A stretch of DNA of 64,000 nucleotides, from positions 434,001 to 498,000 of the forward strand of contig CAWCFK010000004.1 of NCBI GenBank assembly GCA_963794685.1, written 5' to 3'. Made by a program: the position numbers and the translations under genes. This DNA comes from CAVTWH01 sp963794685. Lineage in GTDB: Bacteria; Actinomycetota; Actinomycetes; Mycobacteriales; Micromonosporaceae. The notes beneath the pieces are model-generated. The model ran no database searches, was not told the origin of the DNA, and worked only from the letters and a program-made list of their open reading frames with translations. Shown here piece by piece: positions 51,994 to 59,862 of the stretch (the first letter of the stretch is position 1; every line of letters begins with the position of its first letter).

Positions 51994-52222
51994 CCCGACC
52001 ACACCCGCCAGAGCTCATCGCACCACCGGGCCGGCACGCGCACCACCAGACAGCGACTCTCGCCAGTCCGCACACGCTGCTCGGGTCCGACGAGCGGCAG
52101 CTCATCCACCCGCGCGGTATAGGCCAAGCCCTTAGATCAGGTCCCGCTCGCGCCGCGATTAGCTGACGACCTCGTCAGGGGCCAACTGCTGGGGCCAGAC
52201 GGGGACCGGGCCCGCCTCTCAT

Positions 52223-52239
52223 GGTGTTACCGCTAACAG
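52223..52239. promoter_or_regulatory. LacI-type operator copy 1
   Basis: GGTGTTACCGCTAACAG, with TGTTA/TAACA arms around a CCGC centre. It matches 16 of 17 bases of the reverse complement of the site at 52735-52751. It lies about 540 bases upstream of the GH12 gene. Confidence 0.55.
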
Positions 52240-52693
52240 CGGCCGCCAGCCTACGTCGACGTCGACAGTTGTCAATCGGCCCCCCGGTTGCGCCCGAGTC
52301 GGTTCTGAAAGTTTCGACCCGTCCGGGCATTCCCACCGCCGCCGGACGACCGGGTCCGGCGGTCGTGGTTCGGAAATGCCCAGGCAAATGCTGCGGTACC
52401 CGCCGAGCGGTTCGGCTGGGGCAGGCGGCGACGCGCCGCTGCCCGGCGACAGGTAGCTGCGAAAAGTGTCGGCAACTCCGAGGCACCCGCTCACTGCGGG
52501 GCGCGGGTGATTCCCGGCGGTTACGGGGAGTGGTCGGGGTGGAGGGGACACGTGGAACTTCCGTGGACAGGACCGGCCTCCCGGGGTCTGGACACCCGTC
52601 GTCATGACGACGACGATTCCTACGGCTTCACCGCCGGGCCGCAACACGTTCAAGCCGGCGCCGGTCACCCGAGACGTGGCTCGATCCACCCGA

Positions 52694-52751
52694 TTGACAA
52701 CGATCGCTTGAAGGGTAAAGCTGAGCCATTTCCCCTGTTAACGGTAACACC
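52694..52751 (+). promoter_or_regulatory. GH12 promoter with LacI-type operator copy 2
   Basis: TTGACA (52694-52699), a 16-base spacer and TAAAGC (52716-52721) form a good -35/-10 pair. The operator CTGTTAACGGTAACACC (52735-52751) follows in the early transcribed region, 30 bases before the GH12 start. A bound repressor there would block transcription. LacI-type operators of this form control extracellular glycosidases in many actinomycetes; the inducing sugar here is unknown. Confidence 0.6.
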
Positions 52752-52780
52752 GGTACCTCTCCGTCCCGAAAGGTCCGCCC

Positions 52781-53962
52781 ATGTCGGTCCGAAAGTTCCG
52801 AACGGCGCTGCTGACCGCCGCCGTCATAGCCGCGTTGACGGCCATCGGCGTCGCCGTGCCGTCCGCGCATGCGGATACACAGATCTGCAGCCAGTACGGC
52901 TCAACCACCATCCAAGGTGGAAAGTACGTCGTCCAGAACAACGTGTGGGGCGACTCCACCACGCAGTGCATCAACGTGACCAACACCGGTTTCACCGTCA
53001 CCTCGGCCGTCCACAACCTGCCCCAGAACGGCGCCCCGGCTGCCTACCCGTCGGTGTACGCGGGATGCCACTACGCCAACTGCACCTCCGGCAGCGGGCT
53101 CCCGCTGCGGGTCAGCGACAGTCGGTTCGGCACGATTTCCACCAGCGTCAGCATGTCCTACCCGAACAACGGCAGCGTGTACGACGCCTCGTACGACATC
53201 TGGTTCGATCCGACCGCCCGCACCGACGGCCAGAACACCGGCGCCGAGCTGATGGTCTGGCTCAACCACACCGGCTCGGTGCACGCCGCCGGCTCGCAGG
53301 TCGGTACGGTGTCCATCGCCGGTGCCACCTGGGAGGTCTGGTACGGCAACTACGGCTGGAACGTCGTCTCTTACGTCCGGCAGGGCGCGGTCTCGTCGAT
53401 CAACTTCAGCGTCGCGTCGTTCTACAGCGACATGGTCAACCGCGGGTACGCCCAGAACTCCTGGTACGTGACCAGCGTCCAGGCCGGCTTCGAGCCCTGG
53501 GTGAACGGCACCGGCCTGGCCGTGAACAACTTCTCCTACAGCATCGGCGGCACCGCGAGCAGCCCGCCGTCGAGCAGCGGTGGTCAGCTGATTGTGGGTG
53601 CCGCCTCGGGCCGCTGTCTCGACATGGGCAGCTCGGCCAACGGCACCCAGGCCCAGCTGTGGGACTGCAACGGTGGCAGCAACCAGCGCTTCACCTACAC
53701 CTCGGGCAAGCAACTCCAAGTCTATGGAAACAAGTGCCTGGACGCCTCGGGCCGGGGTACCACCAACGGCACCGCGGTCATCATCTGGGACTGCAACGGC
53801 CAGCCCAACCAGCAGTGGAATCTCAACTCCAACGGCTCCATCAGCGGAGTGCAGTCGGGGCTGTGCCTCGACGCCGCGAACGCGAGTACCGCCAACGGCA
53901 CGAAGATCCAGCTGTACAGCTGCTGGGGCGGGTCAAACCAGCAGTGGAGTCGGCGCAACTGA
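52781..53962 (+). CDS. Secreted GH12 endoglucanase with C-terminal CBM13
   Basis: A 393-residue enzyme that cleaves beta-1,4-glucan (cellulose or related glucans). The signal peptide ends near residue 31 (AHA). The GH12 jelly roll has NNVWGDSTTQCI, nucleophile E156 in GAELMVWLNH and acid/base E238 in VQAGFEPW, the spacing expected for the family. After a short Ser-rich linker comes a CBM13 ricin-type module from about residue 266, with three QxW-type repeats. That module is almost identical, at DNA level too, to the one in the following xylanase. ATG 52781 follows AAAGG. It is controlled by its own promoter with a LacI-like operator. Confidence 0.94.
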   Translation: MSVRKFRTALLTAAVIAALTAIGVAVPSAHADTQICSQYGSTTIQGGKYVVQNNVWGDSTTQCINVTNTGFTVTSAVHNLPQNGAPAAYPSVYAGCHYANCTSGSGLPLRVSDSRFGTISTSVSMSYPNNGSVYDASYDIWFDPTARTDGQNTGAELMVWLNHTGSVHAAGSQVGTVSIAGATWEVWYGNYGWNVVSYVRQGAVSSINFSVASFYSDMVNRGYAQNSWYVTSVQAGFEPWVNGTGLAVNNFSYSIGGTASSPPSSSGGQLIVGAASGRCLDMGSSANGTQAQLWDCNGGSNQRFTYTSGKQLQVYGNKCLDASGRGTTNGTAVIIWDCNGQPNQQWNLNSNGSISGVQSGLCLDAANASTANGTKIQLYSCWGGSNQQWSRRN

Positions 53963-53967
53963 CCCAG

Positions 53968-53998
53968 GCTCGGGGGCCGGCTGTGCCGGCCCCCGAGC
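53968..53998 (+). terminator. Hairpin after the GH12 gene
   Basis: A perfect 14-bp G+C-rich stem (53968-53981 with 53985-53998) with a 3-base loop, starting five bases after the stop. The downstream xylanase gene therefore probably has its own promoter. Confidence 0.8.
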
Positions 53999-54147
53999 TG
54001 ATCCGTCCGTCCCGTTCCCGGTTCGCCGGTTCCTCCGGCAACCGGTCCACCCCGGCGCGGTACGGCGCCGATCCGGGTTGACTGTCTACCTCGACCGCAC
54101 CCGGCGGCCTGCGCCGTGCCAGCCTTCCACAAGGAGGAAGCAGGCAC

Positions 54148-55293
54148 ATGAACGACGCCACCGTCCACCCGAAGAGCCGCAGACGTGGCCGTAAATGGCT
54201 GCTCGGCGGCGCCATCGCGGCGGCGCTGCTCACCGGCGCCGCTGCCATGATCGTGCCCGGCATCGCCAACGCCGACGCCAACCAGACGATCACGTCGAAC
54301 ATCACGGGTACCCACAACGGCTTCTTCTACTCGTACTGGAAAGACAACGGCAACGTCACCATGACGCTGGGCGCTGCGGGCAACTACAGCGTCCAGTGGA
54401 GCAACATGAACAACATGGTGGTCGGCAAGGGCTGGAAGCCCGGCTCCGCAACCCGGGTCGTGAACTACTCGGGCTCGTTCAGCCCCAACGGCAACGGATA
54501 CCTGTCGCTGTACGGCTGGACCACCAACCCACTCATCGAGTACTACATCGTGGAAAACTTCGGCTCGTACAACCCGAGTTCCGGAGCCCAGCGACTCGGC
54601 TCGGTCAACACCGACGGCAGCACCTACGACATCTACCGCACCCAGCGCGTCAACCAGCCGTCAATCATCGGCACCGCGACGTTCTACCAGTACTGGAGCG
54701 TCCGCCAGCAGCACCGCAGCAGCGGCACCATCACCGTCGCCAACCACTTCAACGCGTGGCGGAGCCTGGGCCTGACGCTCGGCAGCATGGACTACCAGAT
54801 CATGGCGACCGAGGGGTACCAGAGCAGCGGTAGCTCCAACATCACCGTCAGCGAAGGCGCCATCACGCCCACCACCGGCGGCGGGACCACCGGCAGCACG
54901 GGCGGCGGCCAGATGATCGTCGGCAACGCGTCCGGGCGCTGCATCGACGTGCCGAACTCCAGCACCAGCAACAGTACCCAGGTGCAGCTCTACGACTGCT
55001 GGGGCGGTGCCAACCAGCGCTTCACCTACACCTCCAGCAAGCAGCTGATGGTGTACGGCAACAAGTGCCTGGACGCCTCCGGTCGGGGTACCACGAACGG
55101 CACCGCGGTCATCATCTATGACTGCAACGGCCAGCCCAACCAGCAGTGGAATCTCAACTCCAACGGCTCCATCAGTGGAGTGCAGTCGGGGCTGTGCCTC
55201 GACGCGGTGAACGCGAGTACCGCCAACGGGACGAAGGTTCAGCTCTACGGCTGCTACGGCGGCTCCAACCAGCTGTGGAGCCGGCGCAGCTGA
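54148..55293 (+). CDS. Secreted GH11 endo-1,4-beta-xylanase with C-terminal CBM13
   Basis: A 381-residue xylanase. A long basic N-terminus (SRRRGRKWLLGG) precedes the hydrophobic signal, which ends near residue 48 (ANA). The GH11 beta-jelly roll shows GNVTMTLG, nucleophile E131 in NPLIEYYIVE and acid/base E222 in MATEGYQSSG, with the thumb loop TYDIYRTQRVNQPSI. A Thr/Gly linker connects to a CBM13 module (about 255-381). ATG 54148 has AAGGAGG 7 bases upstream. It lies downstream of the GH12 terminator. I saw no clear operator in the 150 bp before it. Confidence 0.95.
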   Translation: MNDATVHPKSRRRGRKWLLGGAIAAALLTGAAAMIVPGIANADANQTITSNITGTHNGFFYSYWKDNGNVTMTLGAAGNYSVQWSNMNNMVVGKGWKPGSATRVVNYSGSFSPNGNGYLSLYGWTTNPLIEYYIVENFGSYNPSSGAQRLGSVNTDGSTYDIYRTQRVNQPSIIGTATFYQYWSVRQQHRSSGTITVANHFNAWRSLGLTLGSMDYQIMATEGYQSSGSSNITVSEGAITPTTGGGTTGSTGGGQMIVGNASGRCIDVPNSSTSNSTQVQLYDCWGGANQRFTYTSSKQLMVYGNKCLDASGRGTTNGTAVIIYDCNGQPNQQWNLNSNGSISGVQSGLCLDAVNASTANGTKVQLYGCYGGSNQLWSRRS

Positions 55294-55329
55294 CCCGGGG
55301 CAACTGACCGGCAGTCATGCCGAAACCGT

Positions 55330-55365
55330 GCCGGCCGCCCAGGGTATGACACCTGGGCGGCCGGC
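55330..55365 (+). terminator. Hairpin after the GH11 gene
   Basis: A perfect 14-bp stem (55330-55343 with 55352-55365) around an 8-base loop, 36 bases after the stop. Confidence 0.75.
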
Positions 55366-55485
55366 GTCGTCCGCCGACCGTCAGTGGGTGTCGAGTGCGA
55401 CGTCGACGCCATCCCCGGGCAGCCCGCCGCTCGCCCGCCCGCCCGGGATCAGGGCCGGCGATATCGTCAGGTGCTAGAAAGGGGC

Positions 55486-56103
55486 ATGACGGTACCCACG
55501 CCACCGCCCCGCAGATCGCACCGCATCGACGACTTCGACGCCACGTACACCGGTACGCCGCCGTGGGATATCGGCCGGCCGCAGCCGGCCCTGGTCGGCG
55601 TGGCCCGGGCCGGCCTGATCCGCGGCCGGGTCCTCGACATCGGCTGTGGTACCGGCGAACATGCGCTGCTGGCCGCCGGTCTCGGCCTGGACGCCACCGG
55701 GGTGGACGCCGCCCCCCGGGCGGTGGCCCTCGCCCAGCGCAAGGCCCGGGAGCGTGACCTGCCGGCGCGCTTCCTGGTGGCCGACGCGCTCGACCTCGAA
55801 CCGCTCGGCGAGCGGTTCGACACGGTGCTGGACTGCGGGCTGTTCCACGTCTTCGACGACGACGAACGGCCCCGGTTCGCGGCGAGCCTGGGCGCCATGG
55901 TGGAGCCCGGTGGTCACTACTTCATGCTCTGCTTCAGCGACCGCGAACCCGGCGACTGGGGGCCGCGGCGGGTACGCCAGGAGGAGATCCGGGCCGTCTT
56001 CACCGGCGACTGGCAGGTGGTATCCATCGAGCCGGCCGAGATCGACATCACCGGGCCGGCGCGCACTGCGCAGAGTTGGCTGGCCACCATCGTCCGCGGC
56101 TGA
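55486..56103 (+). CDS. Class I SAM-dependent methyltransferase
   Basis: A 205-residue methyltransferase. It has TGTPPWDIGRPQPAL near the start, the SAM motif VLDIGCGTGEHALLAAG (near 44-60), GVDAAPRAV, and LDCGLFHVFDDDERPRF. The N-terminal PPWDIGRPQP segment is typical of small thiopurine- or selenium-type methyltransferases found widely in actinomycetes. The substrate is unknown. ATG 55486 follows GAAAGGGG. It stands alone after the xylanase terminator. Confidence 0.85.
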   Translation: MTVPTPPPRRSHRIDDFDATYTGTPPWDIGRPQPALVGVARAGLIRGRVLDIGCGTGEHALLAAGLGLDATGVDAAPRAVALAQRKARERDLPARFLVADALDLEPLGERFDTVLDCGLFHVFDDDERPRFAASLGAMVEPGGHYFMLCFSDREPGDWGPRRVRQEEIRAVFTGDWQVVSIEPAEIDITGPARTAQSWLATIVRG

Positions 56104-56301
56104 GTACGCCGGCCGGCCAGTCGGAGGCAACCGGGTCGGGTAACCCGAACAGGACGGGACACCACCAGGACAGTTGTCATCTGTGGAGCGGGACATATTG
56201 ACTACTATCGTTTGGCCCGGCCCGCGGCAACGCCGCACCACCGTGAAGGCTGCATATATCGGCGCCCGTACATTCCGCCCCCACGTCCCGAAGGTTGCCC
56301 G

Positions 56302-57450
56302 ATGACCCGATTCACCCGTCTCCTGGCCGGAGCGGTCCTCACCGCACTGGCTGCCACAGTCGCGGCGGTCGGCGCCGCCGCCCCTGCGCATGCCGACGTC
56401 GACACGCTGCAGGTCAGTGTGGGCGACCAGATCACCTGTCTCATCAAGGCCGACGCCTCGCTGTGGTGTGGCGACTCCGATCTGGGCATCACCGACGGGC
56501 TGGGCAACGGACACGGCCTCATCGACGTCGGCGGCGACATCGCCTGGAAGTCTGTGAGCGTCGGCGACCACTTCGTGTGCGCCCTGGACGCGGCCTCCCA
56601 CGCCTACTGCTGGGGCGACAACACCTACGGCCAACTCGGCACCGGCGACAACATCAATTGGACCTGGCCGCACAGGATGTCCACCAGCCGTACGTTCGCG
56701 TCCATCTCCGCCGGCAGCTGGCACGCCTGCGCGATCAGCACCGGCTGGCAGCTCTACTGCTGGGGCGACGGTCTCTTCGGCGACCTCGGGATCGGCACCA
56801 ACGTCAACTGGAACACCCCGCGCCTGGTCGGCTCCGGCTGGTCCAGCGTGTCCGCCGGCGCCGGCCATACCTGCGGCATCACCACCAACGCCGCGGCGAT
56901 GTGCTGGGGCGGCGGCTACAACGGCGAATTGGGCCTCGACGGGATCCGCGAGACCTGGCTGCCTGTCGAGGTCGCCGGCGGCGGCGCCTGGAGCAACATC
57001 TCCACCGGCTACGACCACACCTGCGCGGTCACCACCGGCCACCGCCTCTACTGCTGGGGCGACAACAGCCGGGGCGAACTCGGCACCAGCTACCCCAACA
57101 ACGCCGTGACGCCGATCCGGGTCGGCTCCACCAGCGCGTGGAGCACGGTGGACGTTGGCGGGTCCGGGGACCTCGACTTCGGCGAATACACCTGTGGGCT
57201 CTACACCAACGGCACCCGCTTCTGCTGGGGCACAAACGACTTCGGACAGCTCGGCCTGACTGACAACACCGACCGCCACGCACCGATCCGCCTCCTCAAC
57301 GAGGCCCCCTGGGCCCAGATCGCCACCGGCGGCGCACACACCTGCGGGATCCGCGCGACCGGCATCGTGCAGTGCTGGGGCAACAACTGGTGGGGCCAGC
57401 TCGCTCTCTACGACACCGTCAACCGCAACCGACCGGTGACCGTCCCCTGA
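56302..57450 (+). CDS. Secreted seven-repeat RCC1-like beta-propeller protein
   Basis: A 382-residue exported protein (signal peptide to about residue 33, AHA). The mature part is seven RCC1-type repeats of about 50 residues. Each has a cysteine-bearing blade motif such as YCWGDNTYGQLGTGDN, YCWGDGLFGDLGIG or FCWGTNDFGQLGLTDN, so it should form a complete seven-bladed propeller. Each repeat also has a second cysteine (for example HTCGI), which suggests disulphides within blades outside the cell. Bacterial RCC1 proteins are thought to bind proteins or polysaccharides; no partner is known. ATG 56302 has a weak ribosome site. The gene ends before a strong hairpin. Confidence 0.82.
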   Translation: MTRFTRLLAGAVLTALAATVAAVGAAAPAHADVDTLQVSVGDQITCLIKADASLWCGDSDLGITDGLGNGHGLIDVGGDIAWKSVSVGDHFVCALDAASHAYCWGDNTYGQLGTGDNINWTWPHRMSTSRTFASISAGSWHACAISTGWQLYCWGDGLFGDLGIGTNVNWNTPRLVGSGWSSVSAGAGHTCGITTNAAAMCWGGGYNGELGLDGIRETWLPVEVAGGGAWSNISTGYDHTCAVTTGHRLYCWGDNSRGELGTSYPNNAVTPIRVGSTSAWSTVDVGGSGDLDFGEYTCGLYTNGTRFCWGTNDFGQLGLTDNTDRHAPIRLLNEAPWAQIATGGAHTCGIRATGIVQCWGNNWWGQLALYDTVNRNRPVTVP

Positions 57451-57936
57451 GCCTCAGCTCCGGCCACAGCGTGATCGCCAGCCACGACCAGGTGGTTGGC
57501 GATCACGCTGTGCTGATGGCGCTGCCTCCGGCCCGGTGATTGTTGACCTGGTGCGGCACCTAGCCGGACGGCGGCACGGTACCGGTCGGGGACAGCCGCC
57601 CGCCCGCATCCACGATCTGGAGCAGATTCGCGACGCCTCGCGCCAGTAGAGCGGTACTGATGCCGTACGCGGTGCTACGACGGTTGCCTCTCCACTTGCA
57701 CTCCAGGCGTGGTCATGGACCTGGTGGCGACCTTGGTCCGGCGGATCCTGGTCGACTTGGTCCTCGTGTCCGGCCGGTTGCCGTGCGGGCCGGCCGGCGG
57801 CTGACGCACTGCCCGGACGGTGGGAGTGGGCGCCCTCGGCCCGCAAGCACGAGCGCACTGGTCTGAGGTCTGGTGCCCGTTCGGTTTCGTGACACCGGGA
57901 CACGAGCGGGTGCGGCGTCGGCGCGGGCGGTGAGGA
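57451..57936. other. Gap between convergent RCC1 and lipoprotein genes
   Basis: Apart from the terminator I find no supported gene. On the minus strand, about 57560-57665, one frame (TALLARGVANLLQIVDAGGR) reads like the end of a helical protein and stops, but it has no start. It may be a remnant. Confidence 0.4.
57465..57512 (+). terminator. Hairpin after the RCC1 gene
   Basis: A stem of about 21 bp with one G-T wobble (57465-57485 with 57492-57512) closes a short loop, 14 bases after the stop. Confidence 0.8.
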
Positions 57937-58851
57937 TCAGGGTTGCTGGAAGTTGGCGGTACGCCAGATCGCCTGGGACTGGTATTGCTGGACTTTCGTG
58001 ATGTAGCCGTCGGCGGCTGAGGTGTGCCAGCGGCCGGCGAACCAGCGGCCGACGCAGCCCCAGGCGTCGCCGGCCTGGTACGGCCGGCCGTGCTCCACAG
58101 TGGACAGCCAGGTCTCGTAACCCTCGAAGCAGGCGCGCCAGATGGCGTACGCGACGTCGGCGTCCATCGCGGTGGACCGGCCGAACCCGGGCCATGCCTG
58201 TTTCATGTACGGCCAGCGGTCCTGCAGGATGCCGTAGCTCTGGGGGCACTGGCCGGCTTTGCCGTCGGCGCCCAGCCCGTGTCCGGGAGGGCAGGCACTC
58301 GCGTCGCTACCCCAGTCGCCCAGGGTGTCCTGGCGCCACCAGCTCTCCACTGCCGCTTGGGCGTAGACGATGTCTTCGTCGATGCCCCACTTGCAGGCGG
58401 TCCAGCGCAGGATGTCCTGGGTGGAGCCGGTGAACGCGCCGGAGATGCGCGGCGCGACGTTCTTCGCGGCGGCGGCCGTGTCGCCGGAAAACAGTGAGCC
58501 GTCGACCTTGTGGCCGGTGGCGGCGTTGGGGCCGGCGTTGATGGCCTTGTTCTCCTTGGCCGGCTTGGCCCGTACCCAGGCGGCGCACTGCGCGTCGCTG
58601 GGCAGGGCGGCACCGGGCGGCAGGGTGGCGAAGCGGGTCGGTGTGGCCGGTGGGCGGGGCGAGGCCGGGCGGCTGACAGCGGCGGAGGACGCCGTGGGGC
58701 CTACGGCGGCCGTCGGGCTGGCGGTGGGGGAGGTGGCGCTCCCTGCGGCGGCGGGGGAGCCGGCGGCGGCCGGGATGGTGGCGTGTCCGGCCGAGCAGCC
58801 GCCGAGCAGCACGACCATCAGGCCGTACACGCAGCCGCGTCGGATCCGCAT
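57937..58851 (-). CDS. Lysozyme/lytic transglycosylase-like lipoprotein
   Basis: A 304-residue lipoprotein with lipobox LLGGC (Cys19). An Ala/Pro/Ser/Thr-rich region of about 60 residues could span the cell wall. The globular part (about 85-304) has YAQAAVESWWRQDTLGDW, with a likely catalytic glutamate, then CPQSYGILQ and a helical segment AMDADVAYAIWRACFEGYET. The ExW plus GILQ pattern resembles goose-type lysozymes and soluble lytic transglycosylases. It may cut peptidoglycan near the surface. That activity is inferred. Confidence 0.65.
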   Translation of the reverse strand: MRIRRGCVYGLMVVLLGGCSAGHATIPAAAGSPAAAGSATSPTASPTAAVGPTASSAAVSRPASPRPPATPTRFATLPPGAALPSDAQCAAWVRAKPAKENKAINAGPNAATGHKVDGSLFSGDTAAAAKNVAPRISGAFTGSTQDILRWTACKWGIDEDIVYAQAAVESWWRQDTLGDWGSDASACPPGHGLGADGKAGQCPQSYGILQDRWPYMKQAWPGFGRSTAMDADVAYAIWRACFEGYETWLSTVEHGRPYQAGDAWGCVGRWFAGRWHTSAADGYITKVQQYQSQAIWRTANFQQP

Positions 58852-58914
58852 AGTTCCGGCACGGTACCGACGTCCGCCCCGTCGGTCAACGCGGTCGGAC
58901 GGACCTCCGCAGGG

Positions 58915-59862
58915 CTACCCCGCCCTCGTGAGCGTCAGCGAGAAGTCGCCGTGGTGGTCGGTCCACGTCTGTACCGGCTCAAGCCGGTGGGCACGCAACT
59001 CGCCCAGCAGATCCGGCAGGCGGAACTTGACGCTGATCTCGGTGAGCATTTCGCTACCAGCGGCCAGGTGCCAGTCGCGACCGAGTACCCGGAAGTGCGC
59101 GGCGACGTCGCGACGGGCGCGTAGCCACATCTCGATACGGTGCTCGACCGGGTTCCAACGGACGATGTGCTGGAAGTCGTCAACGTAGAGACCTTCGGCA
59201 TCAAGCTCGGTTCGCAGCACCTCGATGAGGTTACGGTTGAACTCGGCGGTGATTCCGGCGCTGTCGTCGTAGGCCGCGATCAGGCGCGATGGCGTCTTGA
59301 CCAGGTCGGCACCGAGGAGAAAGTGGTCGCCGGGTGCGAGATCGGACCGAATTCGGTCCAGGAAAGCGCCCCGCTCTTCGGTGTCGAGGTTCCCGATCGT
59401 ACCGCCGAGGAAGATCACTAACCGCTCACCCGGTCGGCCGGGCAACTCGACATAAGGCTCGGTGAAGTCCGCGACCAGCGGCTCCACAGCCACGGATGGA
59501 AAGTCCCGTGCCAGTCCTTCGCCCGACTCGGCCATGACTGTCGCGTCCACATCGATCGGCACGAACCGGATGAGCGACCCGTGGCAGGTCAGTGCGCGCA
59601 GCAGCAGGCGGGTCTTGGCCGATGTGCCCGCGCCCAGCTCCAGGAGGGTTGTCGCGCCGGTCAGCCTGGCGATCTCCTCGCTGTGGGCCAGCAGGATCTC
59701 GGTCTCGCGCCGCGTCGGGTAGTACTCCGGTAGTCGGGTGATCTCATCGAAGAGCCGGCTGCCGCGCTCGTTGTAGAACCATCGGGCCGGCAGCGTCGGT
59801 GGCGTCTGCCACAGCCCAGCCTCGACGTCGGCCACAATTCCGCGTTCGGTCGTGGTCGTCAT
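58915..59862 (-). CDS. egtD: EgtD, L-histidine N-alpha-methyltransferase (ergothioneine)
   Basis: A 315-residue SAM-dependent enzyme that trimethylates histidine to hercynine, the first step of ergothioneine synthesis. Family features include PPTLPARWFYNERGSRLFDE, EYYPTRRETEIL, the SAM loop LLELGAGTSAKTRLLL and FLGGTIGNL. The C-terminal IEMWLRARRDV and histidine-binding SEMLTEISVKF are also present. Its ATG overlaps the egtB stop by one base (TGATG, 59860-59864), so the two are co-translated. Confidence 0.95.
   Translation of the reverse strand: MTTTTERGIVADVEAGLWQTPPTLPARWFYNERGSRLFDEITRLPEYYPTRRETEILLAHSEEIARLTGATTLLELGAGTSAKTRLLLRALTCHGSLIRFVPIDVDATVMAESGEGLARDFPSVAVEPLVADFTEPYVELPGRPGERLVIFLGGTIGNLDTEERGAFLDRIRSDLAPGDHFLLGADLVKTPSRLIAAYDDSAGITAEFNRNLIEVLRTELDAEGLYVDDFQHIVRWNPVEHRIEMWLRARRDVAAHFRVLGRDWHLAAGSEMLTEISVKFRLPDLLGELRAHRLEPVQTWTDHHGDFSLTLTRAG

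Larger units (their letters stand above)
51994..52780. other. Regulatory region upstream of the GH12 gene
   Basis: No gene is convincing in these 790 bp. It contains two near-identical LacI-type operator copies in opposite orientation (52223-52239 and 52735-52751), a small GAAAGTTTC palindrome (52307-52315) and a promoter before GH12, listed separately. A lost or decayed gene between the two operator copies is possible. Confidence 0.5.
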
